Source: Brachionus rotundiformis (taxonomy: Eukaryota > Rotifera > Eurotatoria > Ploima > Brachionidae). Taken from it: a DNA stretch of 64,000 bases. Below the pieces are notes generated by a model, which searched no databases, was not told the DNA's origin, and saw only the letters and a list, made by a program, of their open reading frames with translations. The translations under genes and the position numbers were made by a program. Of the stretch, positions 12,100 through 24,600 are shown piece after piece (position 1 is the stretch's first letter; each line of letters starts with the position of its first letter). Location: positions 6,174,835-6,238,834 of the forward strand of contig JAESIW010000137.1 in the NCBI GenBank assembly GCA_016802295.1, given 5' to 3'.

Positions 12100-15000
12100 A
12101 TGCGTTTACTTCGAGCACAGATTGGTTACATTAAGGTATTTAGGCGTCATTTGAGTGACAAGGTGATTGATTTGGACCATTTTTCTTCCGATAATATAAG
12201 AAATTTTAGCATTATTGCTCATGTGGATCATGGAAAGTCCACTTTAGCCGACCGTTTACTAGAAATAACAGGTAAGTTTCATATTAAGAGATAGAAATTA
12301 TTCATTTAATAATAAATTAAGACTGATAGGCATCAATTTGAACAATTTTAAAAGAAAATGAAAATTTTTAGAAAAGATATTGTATAAAATTATAAAGAAA
12401 AGGGTAAAAAATTAAAAGTTAAATTTTTATCTAATGTCATTGATTGAACCCGAAATATCAAGCTTAATTTCTACAATTATATTAAAGATTAAAGGCTTAT
12501 TAATTGTTTAAATTATTAATTAATTTTTAATTGTTTAAGTATAAGGTTAAATTGATGATCTTGTTATTAAAACACCTCTTAAGTTAAAAGATTTTAATAC
12601 CGAATAAGGATACATTTATATATTTCAATTCAAAATTTGAATACTTGATTAAAAATTTTTGTATTTATCTATATGATTCAAAACCATGCTTAGCCATTGG
12701 CAAAAACCCAGTGCATAATTGAAAAGACCATTTTCGTATGGTGAATAAATTTTCCTGATAATTTAAGAGAATACAAAAACTCAAAAACTAAACGAGCTAA
12801 TTTCATATCTAAATGTTTTTCTTAAATAAAAATTATTTAATAAATAATTAAAATTAAATGTTGAACATTACTAATGAAAAGTTTAACAGTTGTTAATTTA
12901 AAAAAGTCTTGTCATTTTAAAGTCTTTTTTTTGAAAAATTATTAAGAAATAATCCGGAAATATTAAACTTGATTTATAAAATTATAATAAAGGCAAAACA
13001 TAGATTATCTATTTAAAACAATTTTCCAAATAAAATCAATATTTAAATTTATACTTTATTAAAGATAAATTTTTTCTATTTTGATCAATTTAATATGTGT
13101 TATTTCTAAAAATATATAATTTAATATTGAACCTTGAGAATTTTTTTTTATTGATAAAATTTTATTTATTACTTTTTGAAAATTTGATACAATGTATTAA
13201 TTTTTAAAAAGTTACCAATTTTTGCATGAAAATTATGTACGCATTTATCTACCACAAATAAATATTTAAATTATCCAATTTATTAAAGGTACAATTGAAA
13301 AAAACAATAAAACAAATAATAAACAAGTCCTTGATCGGCTGGAAGTGGAACGCAAGAGAGGCATTACCGTTAAGGCCCAGACAGCGTCAATGTTTTACAA
13401 AAATGACTATCTCCTAAATTTAATAGATACTCCTGGTCATATTGATTTTACTTACGAGGTGTCACGGTCTTTAAAAGCGTGCCAAGGCTGCATTTTGGTA
13501 GTGGATGCAACTCAAGGTGTACAAGCACAAACAATAGCAAATTTTTTCCTGGCATTCGAAGCTGGCATCAAGATAATCCCAGTGATAAACAAAATAGACC
13601 TAAAAACAGCCAATGTTGAGTCAACTGTCGAACAAATGAAGCAAACACTTGAGTTTAACAGGGAAGACATGATTTTTATCAGTGCCAAAACAGGCCTTAA
13701 TTGCCAAAATATCTTAGAGGCAATTGTGAACCAAATACCACCGTAAAGTTTATTTTTTTAATATTTTCAATATTTAAATGAAAAAAAATTAAATTATTTA
13801 ACCAAAGTCCAAGCATTAATAAAGATAAGCCATTTAAGGCTTTGGTGTTTGACTCGTTCTACAATTTGAGAAGAGGTGCCATTATTTATGTAGCATGTGT
13901 AGATGGTCAAATAAAGCGTGGAGACAAAGTGAGGTCATACTTCAACAACAAGACATATGAAGTACAGGAAGTCGGAATCGCCAGACCAGATTTTATGCCT
14001 ACAACTAATCTCCAGGCTGGTCAAGTAGGATACATGATATGCAATATTCGTAATATAAAAGAAGCTCTTGTAGGCGACACTTTCTATTTAGACAAAGCAA
14101 AAGTGGAACCTTTTCCGGGTTTTAAATCACCAAAACCAATGGTAAATCTTTTTTTTTTCTAGACAGGAGGCAGATGTTTCATAGCTACTAAGAAATGATT
14201 ACTTAACTATCTTGATTGACTTGATAAACAAAATTGGTTTAGATTTTTAGGTATTTTTTGCGAGCCATCTTATCTTTACCATTTTGAATGAATTTAACTT
14301 TTTTATAATGTTTTTGCCTTGTTCTATTTAACCTGATTGGCAAGCTTTTAAGGATTTTGTGATTGCTTTGACCAAGTCTTGGCATATGATGAATAATTTC
14401 TACCCTTAATGTCCATAGGTTACTTCTAATCAAAATTTCCTCTCTTAAATAAATTTTCCAAACATTGAAAGACACTGTTCTGGTAATTTTAGCCACTTTC
14501 TTGACCACATTAAGAAACAGTAACTATTTGAAATACAACATGTTTATCCATAGGTCTGTTAAATTTCCGAACCATGAGTTTATTCACTTTCTAATTAACT
14601 AGGTATTCTCAGGTTTTTTTCCAGAAGATACGGAAAACTTTTCCCTCTTGCGCAGATCAATCGAAAAGCTGTGCATAAACGACTCGAGTGTGTCAATAGC
14701 CGAAGACAGCTCGCCAGCGCTTGGCCAAGGCTACCGGCTTGGCTTTCTCGGTCTACTGCACATGGAGGTTTTCAAAGAACGCCTAGAAAAAGAGTTCAGT
14801 CAATCAGTTATAATCACTGCTCCAAACGTACCATACAAAATTAAAGTTAGCAATCCAAGATTAATTAAGTTCCATGGTGCTGAAGAATTAACAATTGTTA
14901 ACCCGACTCTGGTAATTTTATTAAAATTTGAATCTTTTTTGATTGTAAATTTATATCAAAGTGGCCTGAGGCTCAGAACTATGAGCAAGCACATGAACCA

Positions 15001-15582
15001 ATAGTGATTGGTACCATTGTTTGTCCAGATGAAAACTTTAAGCAAGTAAATCAATTGTGTCTTAGCAGAAGAGGGATGTTTGAGTCACGTCAGGAAATAA
15101 GCGGAAATAGAGTTATTCTAAAATACAAACTACCATTGAATGAGATAGTTTTGGACTTTTTTGATCGACTAAAGAAAGAAACTTCTGGTTATGCCAGTTT
15201 TGACTATGAGGAAATATTTTACGAGCCTTCAGATCTGGTCAAGTTGATAATTTGCTTAAACGACGTGGAAATTGAAGAGCTGACCCAAATCGTGCACCGG
15301 ACCAGAGCTGGAGTCATTGGTCGGACACTTGTGGAAAAATTAAGGGACGAAATTCCGCCTAAACAGTTCAAAATAGCCATTCAGGCTAAAATTGGAGGCA
15401 AAATACTTGCCAGAGAGAACATTAAAGCCATGAGGAAAGACGTCACGGCCAAATGCTATGGTGGCGATCAAACCAGAAAACTTAAATTGCTCAAACAGCA
15501 AGCTGAGGGAAAAAGACGGATTAGAGAAACTGCAAAAATTGAAATAAGCAAAAATGTTTTAATTAATATTTTAAGAAAATAA
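12100..15582 (+). CDS. GUF1: GUF1, mitochondrial translation factor EF4/LepA, 5 exons
   Basis: Exons 12100-12271, 13289-13742, 13808-14141, 14603-14911 and 14962-15582 join in frame to 629 codons (human GUF1 669). GTPase motifs: AHVDHGKST (40-48, P-loop), DTPGH (104-108), NKID (158-161) and SAK after it. The LepA C-terminal domain shows CYGGDQTRKLKLLKQQAEGK, a family hallmark. The first 18 residues are basic and amphipathic (RLLRAQIGYIKVFRRHL), fitting a mitochondrial presequence. Known role: ribosome-bound GTPase of the mitochondrial inner membrane side that supports translation fidelity under stress, with back-translocation activity in the bacterial homologue. I start at the ATG at 12100; the open frame extends upstream to a GTG at 12046, but that has no ATG. 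Introns are 1017, 65, 461 and 50 bp. It follows CYFIP on the same strand by 168 bp. Confidence 0.95.
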
Positions 15583-16581
15583 ATTATTTAATCAATTAAA
15601 AATATTGCACAAATATTTTTTGAGATATAATTTATAAAATTTTACATCAGTCTTTAATTCAAGTTTTTTTTGATACAAAATATACAGATGTTTTTATTAA
15701 AATTTGTTTTCATATCAAAATTTATTGTTGAGTATGTTGATTATTTACTTGGTAATGCATTAAATTTAAAAATTATGTTCCTATGGAAAATACCACTCAA
15801 AAAAAACCTTTAGTTATATGGTACACTCTTTTGAACTCTGAAATATCTTCCTAAATAAGAATACCATGATATTTAAATGTTCATAATGTCCAAATTAAAA
15901 ATATAAATTGAGAATTTATAATTAAAGTTTATCTAGATTGTTAAAAATTTATTTCATATTCAAGTTAAAAAATTAAAATTTGGTAACAAAATCTAAATTA
16001 GATTAATATTATTGAAAATTGAAAAATCATCAGCAAAATTAATCTTAAAAAACAAGTTAGAATGTTTTTTTTTTCACACTATTTACCAAGAATAAGACCT
16101 TGGTGTGAATAAGAGTCAGAGTGTGAATATGACCCTGGTAAATAGGAGACGGCTTTCGTATTTACCAAGATATTGATCGCACTTTTATTTCAATAAAAGA
16201 TAAAAAATTTGTTTGGTCAAATTTTTCATTTTTTTAAAGAATTTTGAATATTTTAGAATAATAGATACCATGGACACATTTTCTAGAAAAAACAAACTTA
16301 ATAAGCTATTTGGCTGTTTTTTTCAGTGTTTAATTTAAGAAAATTCACTATCCATGAAATAATGGTAATCAAATATGAACATCCTTCTATACTGACCTCA
16401 ATATTTTTAGCTGATTGGAATGATTGGATGTTTTTAAAACAAAAAATATTAACCAACAAACTTGAATTAATTTTTTATCTTAATTTTAAATTAAAATTTT
16501 TTATTTCTTTATTTTTTTATCATGTATAAAGACTTTAAATTTGATAAAGTTAAATTAAAATGTTCATAATCTGATAAAGGC
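15583..16581. other. Intergenic, AT-rich
   Basis: Convergent spacer between GUF1 and the CAP gene. The only structure I see is a small inverted pair, CTATTTACCA (16079-16088) and TGGTAAATAG (16136-16145), around repeated GTGTGAATA words. The short open frame at 16326-16529 has no recognisable content. Confidence 0.4.
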
Positions 16582-17377
16582 CTAGAGCTGCTGCAAAGGA
16601 TAGACATTATTTTTGAACAATCCGACAATATTTCCTTCTGGATAGTAATGCGCGCATCCGTACCATTTGCCATCCTCTGATTTGGCTCGTCCAAATCCAA
16701 CTTTTCTGCTGTTTGCCCAAATTAGTTGAGTGTAGGATTTGGTCTCCTTTTGAAGCTCTTGATAGTTATGCTTTTTAAAAAATAGGGTTTAGTTAGTATG
16801 AAAGCAAGATGCAGATTTTGAATACTTTGTAAGATTCACTGTACCACATATCACTCATTCCCTTTCCACTAAGCTTAAATCCATTGGTAAGAACAACATT
16901 TTCGCCGAGCGGCTCACCATTGAATTTCAGCCTCCATTCGCTTGGTGAATGGACCAACTTGTTGACTTTGGCCATATTTTCTGCCCAGTACTGAGCGTAT
17001 TGGGATAGTTCTTCGGAGTACTGTAATGGTGGTGCATAATGCTTGGCTCTATAGTCGTTGTGAACCTCCAGAGCTTCCATTCTAAATTGGTTAAGGTCGT
17101 AGTTTTCGGGTGACAGATTCTCTTCAAACTCTTCTTCTTCCTCAAATCCAGGATTTACACCTATGTAGTTTTCGACAAATTGCTCTTCTTTTAGGAGAAG
17201 ACTTTCGTCATCATTGTCCAGATCGGTGAACAGACGCACTGGATCTATCGGCTTTCTTCTGATAAAGTAACAAAATGTTATTGCGTTGAATAAAATGATT
17301 AACAAAAGCCCTATAGCCAATGCCACTAAAACATACCAAAATTGAAGCCAAACATTGGTATAGCCAATTTCAGACAT
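16582..17377 (-). CDS. CAP-superfamily (GAPR-1/GLIPR2-like) protein with N-terminal membrane anchor
   Basis: Exons 17377-16826 and 16770-16582 join in phase 0 to 246 aa; the intron is 55 bp with a GTATTC donor. The start is the ATG giving MSEIGYTN. Residues about 9-37 form one hydrophobic span (FWYVLVALAIGLLLIILFNA), followed by an acidic linker and then the CAP domain: HNDYRAKHYAPPLQYS, KLVHSPSEW, GENVV, DMWYSE, then exon 2 with YTQLIWANSRKVGFG and HYYPEGNIVG. That order matches GAPR-1, a membrane-associated CAP protein. Of the CAP cavity residues the first His (VHSPSEW) and both Glu (GEN, WYSE) are kept, but the second His (GHFT in GAPR-1) is replaced: here KSYTQLIW. The anchor and the acidic linker are not part of vertebrate GAPR-1. 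Expressed as a tail-out or type II membrane protein by inference; substrate unknown. Confidence 0.88.
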
Positions 17378-17946
17378 TTTAAGCTCAAAATTTAAATAAG
17401 AAACTCTGAATTCAAGTGGGTGAAATAAAGTTATTTTAGACAGAAAAAAAATTTTAATTTTTTTATTTATCAATAATTAAATGTTGTTGAAAATTTAGAG
17501 CTTCTTATAAGTAATGAAAAAAAAGTCAATTAAAATTTAAATATAGTATTTTTTCTTTTAAAATCAAATTTAATTTTTAAGATATAAATTAGTAAAGGTA
17601 AAAATAAAAAACAATTTTTATTTCTAGCTAAAATAAACAAATTTATAAATTTTTAAAAAAATAAATCTTTTTTAATTGTGAAATTTGACTGTTGGAACAT
17701 AACAATAATTTCTGTAATAATTTAGTTAAAAATTTTCGAAAAATAAACTAAAAATTGGGCTAAAGTTGGACATCAAAAATGCTAAAAAGTCTTAGTAAAA
17801 ACTTGAAATTCACAGCATGGCAAGTTTGGAAGGACATTTAATACAAGTGTCTAAATAATTTATTGATTCGAAAGAGTAGATTTTATGAAAAAAACATGCA
17901 GAAATTTAATGTCCAAAAAGAGAAAAATTTTTCCCAAGAGTTAAAT

Positions 17947-18066
17947 ACTCTGTAAATGCAGCATGGTAAGACAAACCAAGTTGCATCAACTTTCAAAGTC
18001 TTCTAATGATGTACTAAATGATGACGCAACTATTTATGGTGTACCATATTACATTTACAGAACCAG
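17947..18066. repeat. Foldback/MITE-like inverted repeat
   Basis: The left arm reads CTCTGTAAATGCAGCATGGTA and AAGTTGCATCAA; the right arm, reverse-complemented, reads TTCTGTAAATGTAATATGGTA and AGTTGCGTCA. The same words form the inner part of the larger foldback element at 61837-62198, so the two belong to one family. Confidence 0.6.
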
Positions 18067-18289
18067 TTTTTAATTTTTATACAAAATTTTTGGGATTTTT
18101 TACCAAATTGTACCAAATTTGACAAAATCTCTTTGCTTTAAATGTTTAAGGAACATCAGACAATATTGAGCTAACAATTTAACAAAATTTTAGCTAAATT
18201 TCATATTATCTAAAATTTAAAATTTATCTTGAACCCGATTGAGCTAAATAATAAAACATTTGTATCAATAAAGTTAATCAAATGCTAAA

Positions 18290-18490
18290 CAATCTACCTC
18301 AAGTCACTCTTTTTGAAATCATTGATCCTTTCAACTTAAGTCTTAAGCAAGGGAAAATAGCTATTATCATTTTGATCCCAAAGAAAATTTCCCCAACCGT
18401 CCAACTCATCCAACTATCGTCCTATTAGTATGACTAGTTGCCTTGCTAAGCTTCTCGAGTGGATCATTTACAAAAGACTTATATTTAAAT
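18290..18490 (+). mobile_element. LINE reverse transcriptase fossil
   Basis: Frame-shifted translation gives IIILIPKK, then SNYRPISMTSCLAKLLEWII, the start of the RT domain in non-LTR retrotransposons. No more than about 200 bp is recognisable. It sits in the 17378-20511 spacer, which otherwise holds the inverted repeat at 17947, a possible decayed ORF at 18780-19030, a GC-rich patch at 19785 and a dispersed repeat at 20209. Confidence 0.75.
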
Positions 18491-18779
18491 GAGCATTAAT
18501 TTAATTGATTTGAACAATAATAATATTGAGCATTAATTTCTTTGAAAAAACATTAATTAAATTGGACAAGAATTAATTATTTTAAACCTGCATTTATCAT
18601 ATCCAACATGCGCTAATTAAATTTTTTGAACATTATAAATTTGCAGTTAACATTAATTTTAAAAAATTTACATTAATTTAAAACAAACAACATTAATTGC
18701 TTAACAGTACTTTTTACTATGTATCGATACATTTTGTATAATATAAATACGATGAAGAAACTTGAGTCTTACATAAAAT

Positions 18780-19030
18780 GGCAAGTCAACGAGTAGCACA
18801 ATTTATATGGCAAAGAATATGGTACGTCAACTATAATTTCAAATTATGAAATTATATATGAAGATAAAATTGATGATGATAAAGATATAGGTGAAGAAGG
18901 TAGAAAAATCAGATTTTTTATCACAACAAAAAGACTTTTATCAAATACAACAATTTCAAACAGACTTCATCAGAAATTGGTAGCAAACGTAAAAGAGGCA
19001 GACTTGCAAAAGCTTTATTGGTGCAATAAT
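18780..19030 (+). pseudogene. Possible decayed transposase tail
   Basis: One frame encodes GSKRKRGRLAKALLVQ before a stop. A basic KRGRPxKA segment is common near the C terminus of some DNA transposases with FLYWCH-type zinc fingers. Other frames are open for 40-60 codons but unrecognised. A related basic segment occurs at 45130-45540 on the minus strand. Identification is weak. Confidence 0.25.
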
Positions 19031-19784
19031 GGTTTTATAGATGTAACTTTGATAAAAATTTTATGTTCATTTACTGGTTTTATAATGCAAAAGGATATAT
19101 CTTTTTCTTAAGGAAAATAATTTATTCATAAAAGAACAATCAGGCATTTGACAAAGCTTGGCACAGATGTGTTATTTACAAGCTCATCAGACTTATCTTA
19201 CTCACTGGGCCTTATCGTTTTTAGATTGTAGATCATTTAAGGTAAATTTAAGCAGGTTTTCCACAAGAATCAGTAATTAGTCTTTAGAATTTGATAAATA
19301 TGTCTAGAAAGTTTAGACCATTACTAAAAAATTTTAAGGTGTAAAAATCTAAAATTAAAGTCGATTTACATACAATGTTAACTATACCATCTTAAAGATA
19401 ATTTTATAAGCTTTCTTTTGATTAATAGATTGTTCAAAAAAAATTTCTGATGACTCCAGTACCCATTTAAAAAAAAAACAGATAAAATTTGACAAAAAAA
19501 ATAGTCTACAAAGTTTGATTCTATGAAAAATTCTCAAAAAGAATTTTTGAAAAAAGAGTAAGAATGTTGTCATGTCTTTTTTAAAAACTTTTTTATAAAA
19601 TAATTTGAAGCACCACTAATTCTCATATACACATCTTTTAACATGGCGAACGAGTTTTAATTTTTGCTAAAATATAAAACTACTAAAACTAATAATTTTT
19701 TTTAAACAAATAAAATATTCAATAAAATATCTTTTTTTTTTATTTTTAAATATTTGTCCCTATTTTTATACGGTCTAAAAATTG

Positions 19785-19860
19785 GACCGTCAGGCTGACT
19801 GGCCGAGCGGCCGCCTAAAATCTTCGGCCAAATAGACCGGATTCGTCTGGCTGGATTCAG
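19785..19860 (+). other. GC-rich patch with pol III A-box-like word
   Basis: An isolated GC-rich block in very AT-rich sequence. TGGCCGAGCGG fits the tRNA A-box consensus exactly, and GGATTCGTCTGG about 40 nt later is a poor B-box. GGCCGA and TCGGCC also form a 6-bp stem. No cloverleaf folds, so this may be a worn tRNA-derived SINE head. Confidence 0.25.
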
Positions 19861-20208
19861 CACTAATTGTTTACAGTTTCAAATCGGCTATTCGAGTTGA
19901 GTGAGAGGATATACCAGGAGAGAATTAACCAATTCTGTACCATTGGAGATCATACTTGTAAAGGAATTCAAATCAAATCAAAGAATAATTCAAACCAAGA
20001 TCTATTGAGTACCCAGCCCTCTTGTGTAATTATTACCTTACCATTTTTCCTTTCTTTCCTGAATCCTCATTAACCAAAGCATGTTTCAATTGTATTTCCA
20101 GTATCAATATAGGTGCCAATCTTCAATTTTTAGTCTCTAGATGTTAATTATTTTAATTTACTATCTTATATTAATTAAACGAGGCCTTAGCTGAATACAG
20201 ATAAATCG

Positions 20209-20345
20209 GAGTTGTTTTTAAGTCACAAGTCTTAAGTCAAGTTTTGACTTTTTTCATTAATTTTTAGTAGTTCATATTTAAATGTCACAGATTTAGTTTT
20301 TTAAAATTAATTTGATCATTTATATGCAAAGTATAATTTATTAAA
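20209..20345. repeat. Dispersed repeat, copy 2 (partner at 3217-3380)
   Basis: Begins GAGTTGTTTTTAAGTCACAAG, contains TTAAGTCAAGT and ends TGATCATTTATATGCAAA, matching the copy in CYFIP intron 1 block by block. It lies about 170 bp beyond the stop of the giant EGF gene. Confidence 0.5.
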
Positions 20346-20511
20346 ATAATAAAATAAATGAAATTGAAAATATAGAATATATAATAGAATATTTTATTAT
20401 CCTAAAATTTCACATATTTAAAAACTACTAAATAAATAATTTTGAAAACAAAATAAAAAAAAACTTAATTAATTTAAAGCTAATTAAAAAAATAAAAACT
20501 TTTAAGCTTGT

Positions 20512-21647
20512 TTAATTATTACTATCATCTGAACTTGAAGTTGAAGCTGTGTCTTTAATATTTCCCGTGACGTAAACATTTGAGACCAGTTTTTCGTCTG
20601 TTTTGCTCTTGGTATAGACTGGATTAGGCACAATGTCTTCAATGGTTAGACCTGGATAAACTATCTTATCACTTAATCGACTCATCATACTCTTGCTAAG
20701 TGTATGGTTGAAATTGGGCTCCTGTATGCTCATATTAGGATTAATGACTGATCTGGTGTAATCAAAATCTTCATTTTCATTGAAACCTTGCGGAATATGA
20801 TGGTCAAATCCTCTTGAAGAATACTCAGAGTCATTATCACTTCTGAGCAACTGTTTTCTTGAACTAAACTTCAACTGCTTGTTCCTGAATAGACATACCA
20901 CTAGTACCACAATTGCCAGAACCAATAATATCAAAACACCAATTACTATCAAAACAATAGCCCACCACTCAATACCTTTGGTTGAATCTTGTACAACATC
21001 TGGTTGTGCTGTTGTCAGTTGAGCCTGAGTCTGGTCATCTGTAAATATTGGTGGTTGAGTTGAGGACTGTTTTGTTTCCTTAATAACTGACAAATCTAAA
21101 ATAGGATGCATATCTTTGGGCGTAATGTCTTGGTAAACGGTGGCAAACTCTTTCAAATAGTCTTCTTTGCTCGGCTCTTGCAAGTCAAGTGAATCTATTT
21201 GATTGAATTTGGAGTTCAATTTGGCATTGAATAGCACAATGGAAAGGCCAGTCTGGGTGTCCATTGACTTAAATGATCTCTTGTTAGTTATATAAGTCAA
21301 TTCTATGTCATTTGGATTCAAAAGATTTGAGTCAATTTGGTTAGCTTTTATCCATGTATTCTTTATTAAATCCAGCAGGTCCGGTCTACTGGCATATTCT
21401 GGCTTGATGAGGATTCCACTTTGCTTGTAGTTGAAGCAGTCCTTGAAACAAAAGCCCATCAAATTTTGGTTCAAAGTGGTCAAAAATTGCTTGTCAAAGT
21501 CGGCCTCATTTGGAGACTGGTAGAACAAGTGAGATGGTTCGATTCCATTTATGGACTGGGTGTAGGTTATTCGGTAAAATGACACATCCAGGAAATTACT
21601 ATAAAAATTTCGGCTTTCGGCTTTATAATAGCCGGTCTTGTATACCA
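20512..21647 (-). CDS. Giant EGF gene, last exon: final repeats, TM helix and cytoplasmic tail
   Basis: Begins phase 1 after a 61-bp intron. The exon holds the last extracellular unit (SRPDLLDLIKNTWIKAN), a Thr/Gln-rich stalk, the single transmembrane helix WAIVLIVIGVLILLVLAIVV, a basic stop-transfer RNKQLKFSSRKQ, and the tail. VPNPVYTKS in the tail fits the NPxY signal that PTB adaptors and clathrin adaptors read. The end is SSSDDSNN, so there is no PDZ ligand. Several Tyr, Ser and Asp-Ser-Glu clusters could be phosphorylated. Confidence 0.88.
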
Positions 21648-24600
21648 CTTTTGGCAAAAAAAATAAATTAATTTTTTTTTTCAAAGTTATAGATAAAAAT
21701 TCAAGTACCATTAGTTGATTGTAAATTATTGCTAAGTATGTTCTTATCTTGCCATAAATTGGATATTTTCTCCTTCATTACTGCTGAGTCAATTATCTGC
21801 ATTTCGTCTTTAAGGCGAGCACTATACACGTACATGCGCCTTGCCAAAAGCGAGCTGTTAGACACAATTCTGAATGGGCTTATTCTTGGTTGAAGGATGG
21901 CAGATGGCAAGTCTGGGATCATGAAGTCAAATGGATCACGATTTTCTATGCTAACTGCATAATCAATACCAACAACTTGTTTTCTAAATTGAAAAAAATA
22001 AGTTCTTTTAGTTTAATTTTTTCCAATTTGGTTACTCATTGGCATAGTAGAGGGCTTGTTTGACCACTTTGACATTTATTTGCAATGAGTTAGATTGGAG
22101 AAGGACATAATCAGTGGTTTTGATGTGCTCATTCCAGCTTTGCTTGAGGATTAGGCTGAGTAGTTGATGGTTGAATTCGGCAGGACGGCCATTAGCGTCT
22201 ATAAATATTGAACGCACACGACAATATGACTCCTGATCGACTGTTTTAAAGCCTTTTTTGCCAAGTTCTTGGCTTAAATCGGCCTCGCTCAGCGAGCCAA
22301 CAAGCTCAGACTCGTATTTTACCAAATCATCTATGGCAATTAAGTAATAAATCAGTGCTGAGTGAGTCTCTGTATTTAGGTTGTAGTATCCTCTTGAGTA
22401 GGCCAGTTCTACATCAATTTTATCAAATGAAACATTTGATTGTCTCAGTGCTAAATTTGTTTAAAAAAAATTATTTTAAAATTTAGTATTTTTAAATTTA
22501 TTAATTAAATAAATAATTTTAATTTATTTTTTATTTTTCATAATCTTAAAATAAAATTTTGATTCCAAAATCAGATCAAGATCGATTTAAATGTATTTTA
22601 ATAATCTTAATAAATAACTTTTATTAGTTTAGTATGATTTTAAATAATAAAAAAATTAATAGAATATATATTTCTTTAAAACCAAATTTTGGCTATGGTT
22701 TTCTCGGTACAGATATTTGGTAAAAAGTTTTAAGTTGATTTTTATATAATTTTTTTTAATTATAATCCTTATTGATTGTTTTAGGCGCTTTTTATCTCCA
22801 AAATATTTATTCAGTGTACTTATTAATTATTTTTCTAAAATTTTTCTAAATCATCTACTTAGAAATCCTTTCTTAACCATGATAATAAAAGCTTACTATA
22901 AATTATTTACTGCTGGAGTTAGCGCCAAACATACTTTTTTCTCAAACAGGTTAGTTCTACATTGGAATAGGTTGCCAGAAGATGTGGTAAAAACTTAATC
23001 GACTGCTTGTTTCAAGGAGTCTTTAGACAAATTCAATGGAATTGGCTGCTACAGCCCCAAACGCCCTTCAAAGCAACCAAAAAAAGTAAGCTCATTTTTA
23101 TTTTATCCTTTTTTTTTGATCTTAACTATTATCAATCAAATGACAATATAATTAAATACTTAAGTTTTTTTCTAAATTATCGATGACTTATTATAATATT
23201 GAGATTCATTTAATAAAATTTTATTAAATAAAAATTTTTAATTTATTTCCAGGCAATTTTCTATTTTTGATAATTCTCACCCAATGTACCAATAAATCAA
23301 TTGAAGAAATTGAAGCCTTTATTTGGCATTTTTTATCATTCCAACATAGCAAAAAGATCCAAGTCTTGACATGTCTCTACTATTCATTTAGAACCACAGC
23401 CTACAATTAACCTAAAGCAGCAGCTAAGACACAAGTCCTAGCTACTATACAAACCACTATTTCAATGTTGTTATAATTTTGGATTCTATTTAATAAACTT
23501 TTAACTAAATTAGATTGTTTTAATTATTTCTTGGCTTAAATCCCTAAAGTCCAAAATCGAGACCAACCACAAACGTAAATAAAAAAATCTTACATTTTGT
23601 CCAAAAGTTAACAAGAACCATTTCTATGGTTTTTTTCTCGTCAAGAGACAACTCTTTTCCCAAGTCCATTTCAATAGTAAGCTTGGGCAACCATGCCAAA
23701 ATCAAGTTGATATTATCCACTCTTGAACTGGCCCTGAAAAGGTCGATTCTGGCAAAATTTTTGTTCATTTTGCGCGATAAAATGGATGTCAATGCACTAA
23801 AGTCAGGTGATGTTACTTTAAATTGTGTATTCTTAATGTCATAGTTGTACGGATTCATTTCAAATGTGGTATTGGCATAGATCTTGTAGTAAACTTTGGT
23901 CACAATCATCATATTTACCAAGTAGTTTTCGACAACCACTATTTCGCTTGGCTTGGTCATTATCACACTAGGCTCATAGTTTTGGTTCATAGAGGCAAAA
24001 TAAGACATGTAAGCAAAAGTAATTGTTGGCAAGTACTGTTTGGCTTGGTCAATATTCACAGTGCCTACCACTTCTATGTAATTAAGACTGTCTTCTCTGA
24101 ACAAACTGCCAATATCATCTTGGACATCGCACACTCCACTCAAAGCCGTTCTGAGCTCATTCATCGAAGGCTGTTTGTACAAACCTGGCTTTAACAACAT
24201 TTGTTCAGTGTAAGCCCGTACCGCATATGGAACTACGGAAAAAGAGCCTTTTTCATTCACATATGGAATTGTCAATGTGTCCAGCGATTCTATTACTAGG
24301 CTATTTTTTATCACTTCTTCATCTGCATAAACATTTAGCCAAGCATTTCGCAGCATAAACGAAATTAATATCTGATTTTGAAGAGTTATTGAGCCAAAGC
24401 ATGGCAAGTAGAAGAGGTCACTTGCGGTCGAGTAGTCCGATCCTGGACTGGTCTCAATTGTATTTATGAAGTAGTTGGATCTGGCCGACTGGTAGACTTT
24501 GAAAAAATTGTCTATATTAATTGTGTTGATTAAATAGTCATAGGTCATGTCGAACACTTCATCTGAATTGTTTACTGGACGAATGTAGAAATAAGCTCTC

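Noticed and set aside
19382..19573. 63-codon minus-strand ORF rich in Phe and Leu
   Set aside because: Made of A/T homopolymer runs; no domain or splice context.
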